Positions 57,595 through 64,000 of a stretch of DNA of 64,000 bases are shown here, piece by piece. Positions within the stretch are counted from its first letter, which is position 1. Every line of letters begins with the position of its first letter. The translations under genes and the position numbers were made by a program. Origin of the DNA: Pezicula radicicola (taxonomy: Eukaryota > Ascomycota > Leotiomycetes > Helotiales > Dermateaceae); NCBI GenBank assembly GCA_003008705.1, contig PDUO01000027.1, forward strand, positions 438,425-502,424, written 5' to 3'. Under the pieces are notes generated by a model. The model ran no database searches. It was not told the origin of the DNA and saw only the letters and a list, made by a program, of their open reading frames with translations.

Positions 57595-60500
57595 CTACTC
57601 TACATCCAGCGCCTCTTTGATAAGTCGTCCAACTTCCTTGATCTGCGAACTTTGGTTAGAAACAATTTTAGACAGAGAACTTAACAAGACTTACAAGTGG
57701 CTCCCTCATCATGGTAAAATGATTGCCGTCCATACTGACGCATCTCACTCTTCCTTTGCCCACCAGTCTCTCCCAACCGTTATGCCCCAGATCCGTACGA
57801 TCGTTGCACAACCAGAACATACTATTCGGCATCGGCACGCGTTCATCCCAATCAAGACGATCCCGATTCCCACCCTGAACGATGCCGTCCCTCGCCCAGA
57901 TCGTCGTCGTAAGCGGGAAACTCGTAGTATCAATCTCTTCCCTCTCCAACCATTCGGAGTAATCCGTAAGTTTCCTAACAGTGGCGCGAAAATGTGGGAT
58001 AAGCCAGGATGGGGATGTCGACAAACCATCACCCAAGAGCCCGATTCGGTCACAGAATTGATGGAAGGAGGGTGGTAGCGCTTCTAGCTTGATAGGATTT
58101 GGTGAGTCGATGAGAATCAGCTTCGAGACCACCTCGCCTTGGGCTACGAGCTGCCGCGAGATCTCATATGCAAGAACACCACCAGCAGACCATCCACCAA
58201 GTATGTAGGGCCCGTGAGGTTGGCGTTTCTTGATGGCGGCCATATAGATCTTAGTTATGAGCTGGAGGTCAATGGTAAAGAGTTCGGGTGTTTTCATGAA
58301 TGGGCAATTAAGACCGAATACCGCAGTTTGTGAATCTAGATCCGGGATTGCGGCGTAAGATGTTGCGGAGCCAGAGCCATCGGGAAGGAGAAAGAGGTTA
58401 CGGCTGGAGCTCCTGGGACTGCCCTGGAGGAGAAGAGACTGGGCGGGTGGATAGGATGACAGAGATTCCATTCCAGTCTCGTTGAACTTTTTGATCTCTG
58501 GGGCTGTGACAAAGGTGGTGGATTTTGGTGCAGGTCGAGCTTTCTCAAGCCCGAGGCTTTTCTTGATATCAGCCATGCTCGGATTTTCGAGAAGAAATTC
58601 GGATCCGAGTTTTAAACTAGTTTGCTCTCTCAGAATTCCCAAGATAGCTAGACTCATCAGTGAGTCCATCCCCATGGTTGAGAGGTCGACTGTATCTGAG
58701 ATTTCCTCAATGTCAACACCCATCTCATTGGCGATAGTTGATCGGATGGTTGCGATGGTCGCACTATCCTTGTCGAATTTTGTAGCCTCATTACCACCAC
58801 TTTCCACACTTGAGACTGAACTAGGTCCCGTTGGAGTGTGAGTACTGTCCGACTCTGATGTCATGTCTTGGTCTTTATTTTCTGCTATCCCCGGATTGGA
58901 ACCATCGATTCTCGAAGTTTGACGTTTCGCTGGCTTCGAGACTTGAGCTAGGTTCTTCGAATCGATTGTAGGTGCCATTGGCGATGGGCGTGCTGAGGCC
59001 GATGAAGGATTTGGTCCAAGAAGGATATCAAGTAGCCGGCGTGGAACGCACTGGAATTTTAATGCCCCAACCACACCAATGAGCTCATCATCCTCGTCGC
59101 CCTCACCCTCAAAGACGTAAACATCTCCAGAGACCATTTTGCTAGCGCTAGAAACTGGAGCCATCTTGACATACGAACGGTAGGTCTTATCTGTCTCTAA
59201 TTTCTTCGCAAATCTCAAGCTTTCCCAGCCGTGGGAGATGTAGACGTGTGTGGATGAATCAACTGCATCTGTGGCATTTATAATGAATCCTGAAATATGG
59301 CAAGCGTTGTCGATGCAATAAGGACTCATAACAAAGTCTCCATCCTTTTTTGAGGTTTGGAAGACTATACGTGCCGTAGCCTCTAGATTGTGGCTGTCTA
59401 GCAAGACTTCCTCCATCCCTCTGTACTTGCTGTCATAGTTGACAAGAGCAGAGAAGAGTTTATAAGCCATACCTCTATGTATCGTATGAACTCCACGATC
59501 GGTCTTCAATGAAGCAATTCGACTACGAACGAGGTACGCTCTTCTCCTGTTCTCTGATAGCCACTGTTCTTTGTCCTCAATTTTGACGATACAATTGGCA
59601 TTTTCCACAAATTTTGAACTGCCGAGCTTGGTCCTGTATTGAACTTGGGCAATTGCTTTGTCGAGATTGAATGTGATCGACATCTGGAGGATTTGGGATT
59701 TGGCTTTCAGGTCAAGAACGAGTGGCTTGTGGGCCTCCATATCGCAGACATTGTAGCCCATTTTATCCCCTTCTTCATTTGGCCGGATAAGCTTGTACGC
59801 ATACTCACAGAGTGTGAGCGCCATATCGGCGAACAGAGGCGAGGGGCAGAGAGGGACTCCGTTGACTATATGTCCTGTAATCGCCGCAGTGAGGAGTGGG
59901 TCGCAGAGGTCAGTTTCTCCAACTATGACAACAGAATTACCATTGATGTCTTCCTTGATAATTCTGTGGACCGAGGTGGTTGAGAAACTTGGCGTGGCTG
60001 GGGGTGGCAGGATGTGTGTCGTTTCTCCCTTAGTCAGAGTCCAATTGTTTTTGTACTCTAACCAATAGACCTTCTCGTCAAACGAATAGGTCGGAATAGG
60101 AAGCACCTCAACTGCATCTTCGAATCCTTTGAAATACTCGGGCCATTCAAGATTGAGACCCGTAGTGTAGAGAGTGGCTAGACTGTTAGAAACAGTCTTC
60201 CAAGCATTTTCATTCCGGACAAGAGAAGGCACGGCAGTGATGGCTCGCTCTGAGTTGATGGCTGCCTTGATCATGTTCAAGCAATGTGGATGGGGCCCAA
60301 CTTCAACCCAGACCATATTTTCGTCGATCACACCTTCAAGTAGAGCTGTGTTCAGACTTCCGACAAAATTCACAGTATCCCTGCAGTGACTTGCCAGATA
60401 CTCAGGGGTGATGGTGGTAACTCCTCCCGGCCGAATAACCTCAGAAAGAAGCGGCGAGATTATAGGGAGCTTTGGAGAGTGGAATACCGCTGTTCGAGTC

Positions 60501-63500
60501 GCTTCTTGAAAAGATTCAAGAATAGGGCCGACCTGGGAGGAATGAAACGCGAATGGGGTATTTAGCTTAGTACATCTGATACCCTTCTCGGCTAGAACTT
60601 TATCGAGTTCGTTGATGACATCTGTCTCTCCCGAAAGGACTGTTTCTTCTGGGGCATTGATGCAAGCAATCTCAACTGGCAGATTCCCAACAAGGTCTTC
60701 AATACGGCTGGCATGACACCGCACAGCTAACATCCCGTGTGTATAACTGGTGCAACAAGAGACAAGAAGCTGGGCTCTCTTTCCAACTACAGAGATTGTA
60801 TCGGAAGCAGAGAGGACGCCAGCGATGTGTAAAGCAGCGTATTCACCAAGAGAATGACCGATCACAACTGAAGGCATAACGCCTAAGGATTGCCAAAAAC
60901 GAGCGAGCGCTATTTGGACTATTGTGATGGCGAGCTGCACAGAAACCGGGCTTTCGCTTTTGACGTCTTTAACGCTACCATTCACAAGTCCGAGTATTGA
61001 TGCCGATGGGAACCCCTGAGAATGCGCGAGATTGCAGAGACTTTCAATACACTGACGAAAGTATGGCGAGTCCTCATACAGAGCTTTTGCCATCCCGCTA
61101 TATTGTGACCCCTGGCCAGTAAAGGTGAATGCAACCTTTGGCGGTGTGCTAGGAACCGGCACACAAGAAGTATCAGCGGAATCCGACAGCAAAGAACGAA
61201 GGCGGTCCACATCACTGGCGACAAAGGCAATTCGATAATTGTAGTGGTACCTTCGGGCGGCTGTGGTATAGGCCAGACTTCCCATGCTGACTTCCGGGTG
61301 TCTGTCGGTCCATGAAAGTAGTTGTCGAATGTTCTTTTTGAAGGATGCCAATGATTTCGCAGAGATAAGAATGACATTGACGGGCCTTGAGTCCACCCCA
61401 GAGACAGAACTAGGAGGTGCATCCTCCAGTAGCATCCCAGTATTGCCCCCAGCGGCGCTGAAATTGTTGACGAAAACATATCTCTTCCCGGTGCCACCAA
61501 GGGGCCGAAGAAACTTGGTTGGCTCGAAAGCGATATGGACGCCCCTCTCTGCTAGATCTTTAGGAAAGCTAGGGTTGATGGTGCCTTTAATGCCACAATG
61601 TGGAGGTATTATATCTTTCTGGAGCATGAGAAGAACCTTGACTAGGGCACAAGCTCCCGAGACTGCCTCGCCATGTCCAATGTTGGCCTTTGCTGAACCA
61701 ACAAAAAGTGGCTTATTAGACCGGCGACGTTCTCGTGGGGCGAAAATGTTCGTTACAGATTCCATTTCGACGCCATCGCCTGCCTGCGTCCCCGTTCCAT
61801 GCATTTCAACGTATGATATGTCTCTTGCGTCTACACCTACATCATCTACGATCTTCTGGAATAGAAACTGCTGAGCACCGACATGGGGGTGGGTGATAGA
61901 AACAGCTTCGGCACTGTGATTCGTTGCCGTTCCACGAATTACTCCAAGAATTGGGTCCTTGTCTGTAATAGCGTCTTCGACTCTTTTGAGGATAAGTGTA
62001 GCGACCCCGTCTCCGCGACAGTATCCATCTGCATTACTATCGTAGGTTTTACATGAACCCGTTGGTGAGAGGAATTGGCCTTTTGAAAGTCCCGAAAAGA
62101 TATCAGGATTCGTCAATACATTCATACCTCCTGTGAATGCAGTATCGCACTCCTTAGCCCTTAAAGACGTGCATGCTAGCTGTATGGCAGCAAAACTGCT
62201 CGAACATGCCGTGTCGACGTTGAAGCTCGGCCCGCTGAAACCGAAGTGGTAATTTATCCTTCCCTATTCAGAGGTTAGCGTTGAGGTGTTGTTGTGAAAG
62301 TGCAATTGAAGCAGCATAAGAAAATTAAAAAACGAAGAAGAACATACTGGCCCGAATGCTCTCACCCCTCCAGTAATAAAGTAGGTGTCGATATCTTGCG
62401 CTGCGTTGATTTCTCGCCAGTCATCGCTAGTTTGCCCATAAAACGTGCCAACGCGGTGCGCCATAGAAGATGGTGTACGATTGACTACAAATCCCGAAGA
62501 CTCCATAGCCTCATAAGCCGTAGTGATAGCCAATCGTTGCATAGGATCTGTTTGAGCAGCTTCCCGGGGCGACATGTTAAAGAACCGGGGGTCAAAGAGC
62601 CCCGGATTTTCAATAAAACAGCCATAAGGGGTATGGCTTTTATTCTTTCCCTTTCCACTCACATCTGTATGAGCTTTCGCATCGAATCGGTCCGATGGAA
62701 TCTAGAATAGATAAGTATCTAATGAGAATGTGTATCGGAGAAATATAAGTACCTCTCTGTGCACATCAAGACCCTTCTCAAGCAGCTCCCAAAATTTCTC
62801 CAGATTTGCTGCGTCAGGGAACCGACCAGACATGCCAACAATCGCAATGTTGCAGCCGGGTAAGTTCTTTTGAGATCGCGTCTCATTGCTGGACATCCAT
62901 GATACGGGATCCTCCAGTTTCAAGATAATATCATTTCGGAGTGCTTTCAGTGACGAAGCCAGACCATTGGCAAGTGTGGTTGGGCCCATTGAAAGAATTC
63001 GGCAGTTTGCTGGGGCTAGTTCTCGAATTCCTGATGAACATGCCTCGATCGTCTCCTGCCAGTGTATTGGCTCTGACAAAATCTGGATTATAGATTGCTC
63101 AAATAACTCAAGAACCGTTGGCGATTCTATTACCTTCAACCCGCATACTTGATGGACTGGGCGGTAATTGCTCATTACCATCATGGTATCCTCAAGTATG
63201 ATGTCTCCACTGTCAAAGTACAGATGCGAAGCATGATACGGTCCAAATATGGGCAAATCTCTCTGTGACACGCCTTTCGGGAAATTGGGGTCGGCGAGGA
63301 GGCGCTGCAGCATAGATGGCGGGCCACTGACTGTCATGGAATTGCTAGCAGTGCTACTGATGTAGACTCGATTCAGATTTGATGATAACTACCAATTAGC
63401 TATGTGATCTAAGATAAAAGGCGCAATACATACCTGCGTCTTATTAAACTCTTCTACAGCGGTCTTTATAGCAAGATGATTTGCACCTCCTATGACTTTT

Positions 63501-64000
63501 GACCAAGACTTTTGTGCAAGAGCAGTCTCCTCTAATCGGTATGCATTGAAAGAGACTCGTGCCCCAAGACGGAAGGCAATGCGTACTACCTCGACTGCTA
63601 GAGGGACCAGAGCGGGTAAAGACTCGCATGATGCCACTGCAGAGGCAGTGAGCAATCCTGCACAGACGCCGACAATTTGGGCGTTATCGGTTTTAACGTA
63701 TCCTTGGGGTTCACGTTCGTAGAAGCTGAAATGACGTTAGAGTGAAATTGATATTCGTTAGCGAAACTTGCATACCAAATGAAGTGGGCAAATTGCGTAA
63801 TGCACATGAGTGAACTCTCAATAGCCGCATCTTGGAATCCAATCTTAAAGTAACGTTCAACTAGTTCCCGGACCGTTGAGAAATTTGGGAGCCGCTTTCT
63901 ATATTCTGTTGGTAGCTGAGAGATTTCATGTCGGAGGACATCCTGTGTGTGTTGAAGGAACTTCAAAAGAAGAGGGCTGTCTTGAACCAGCAGTAGTTTG
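57595..64000 (-). CDS. Non-reducing polyketide synthase, SAT-KS-AT-PT-ACP-TE (5' end outside)
   Basis: The gene runs off the right edge; the last visible N-terminal residues ([15 protein letters not shown]) are near the usual SAT start, so little is missing. The order is: SAT with the catalytic GVCAG cysteine (63662-63664); KS split by introns, rebuilding [16 protein letters not shown] (Cys codon 62204-62206), with histidines in [11 protein letters not shown] and [13 protein letters not shown] with [13 protein letters not shown] with the histidine in [11 protein letters not shown] and aspartate in [11 protein letters not shown]; a single ACP ([11 protein letters not shown], Ser codon 58661-58663); and a TE/Claisen-cyclase with GGWSAGG (Ser codon 58187-58189). 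The final intron (57643-57694) must be removed to reach the true tail ending KEALDVE. No reductive domains are present, so the product is an aromatic polyketide. All catalytic residues appear intact. Confidence 0.93.

Noticed and set aside
57506..58078. 190-residue plus-strand ORF
   Set aside because: It is antisense to the thioesterase end and last exon of the PKS.
1..64000. tRNA, rRNA or CRISPR features
   Set aside because: I scanned by eye for GGTTCGA-type B-boxes outside coding sequence and for regularly spaced repeats and found nothing convincing; a covariance-model search would be needed to exclude tRNAs.

Overview
This window is from a filamentous ascomycete (Pezizomycotina; Leotiomycetes is my low-confidence guess). 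The evidence is many short introns of about 48-110 bp with GTAAGT-like donors and CTAAC/CTGAC branch sites, plus the gene content: a Zn2Cys6 regulator, a GH28 rhamnogalacturonan hydrolase, a non-reducing polyketide synthase (PKS), an ATR/Mec1 kinase and COX16. I resolved 17 confident protein-coding genes, one candidate small gene or gene relic with a transposon in its intron, one weak small ORF, and no RNA genes. Multi-exon coordinates run from start codon to stop codon and include introns.

Layout. 0.7-9.4 kb: an unrecognised single-exon gene, the WD40 ribosome-assembly factor SQT1, a peroxisomal 4CL-like acyl-CoA ligase, and an unrecognised spliced gene. 10.4-13.5 kb: a six-intron gene joining an SRA-like domain, a cysteine-rich zinc module and a complete AlkB-type 2OG-Fe(II) dioxygenase site. 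13.5-14.7 kb: gene-free, with a diverged tandem duplication. 14.7-20.4 kb: a BAR-SH3 protein and a ZGRF1/Mte1-like protein with a long charged coiled coil. 21.6-27.4 kb: two large Leotiomycete-type proteins combining zinc-binding motifs with membrane helices. 28.3-33.1 kb: an ABCC (MRP-type) transporter. 33.6-42.3 kb: the ATR/Mec1 checkpoint kinase, divergent from COX16 across 263 bp. 42.7-48.0 kb: a large multispan membrane protein, the ESCRT-III protein DID2 and a DUF427 protein. 49.3-54.8 kb: a secreted rhamnogalacturonan hydrolase facing a Zn2Cys6 transcription factor. 54.8-57.6 kb: an AT-rich gap with a 350-bp terminal-inverted-repeat element and the candidate small gene. 57.6 kb to the right edge: a non-reducing PKS (SAT-KS-AT-PT-ACP-TE) whose start lies just beyond the window.

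The first 48 kb is mostly housekeeping (ribosome assembly, DNA-damage checkpoint, respiration, endosomal sorting, endocytosis). The last 15 kb looks accessory: pectin degradation, a regulator, a transposon-bearing gap and the edge of a secondary-metabolite locus. The Zn2Cys6 gene is the nearest regulator to the PKS, but a cluster link is inference. The most unusual items are the SRA-like/AlkB fusion, which reads as a possible recogniser plus eraser of modified nucleic acid, and the two-exon small gene whose intron carries the inverted-repeat element.
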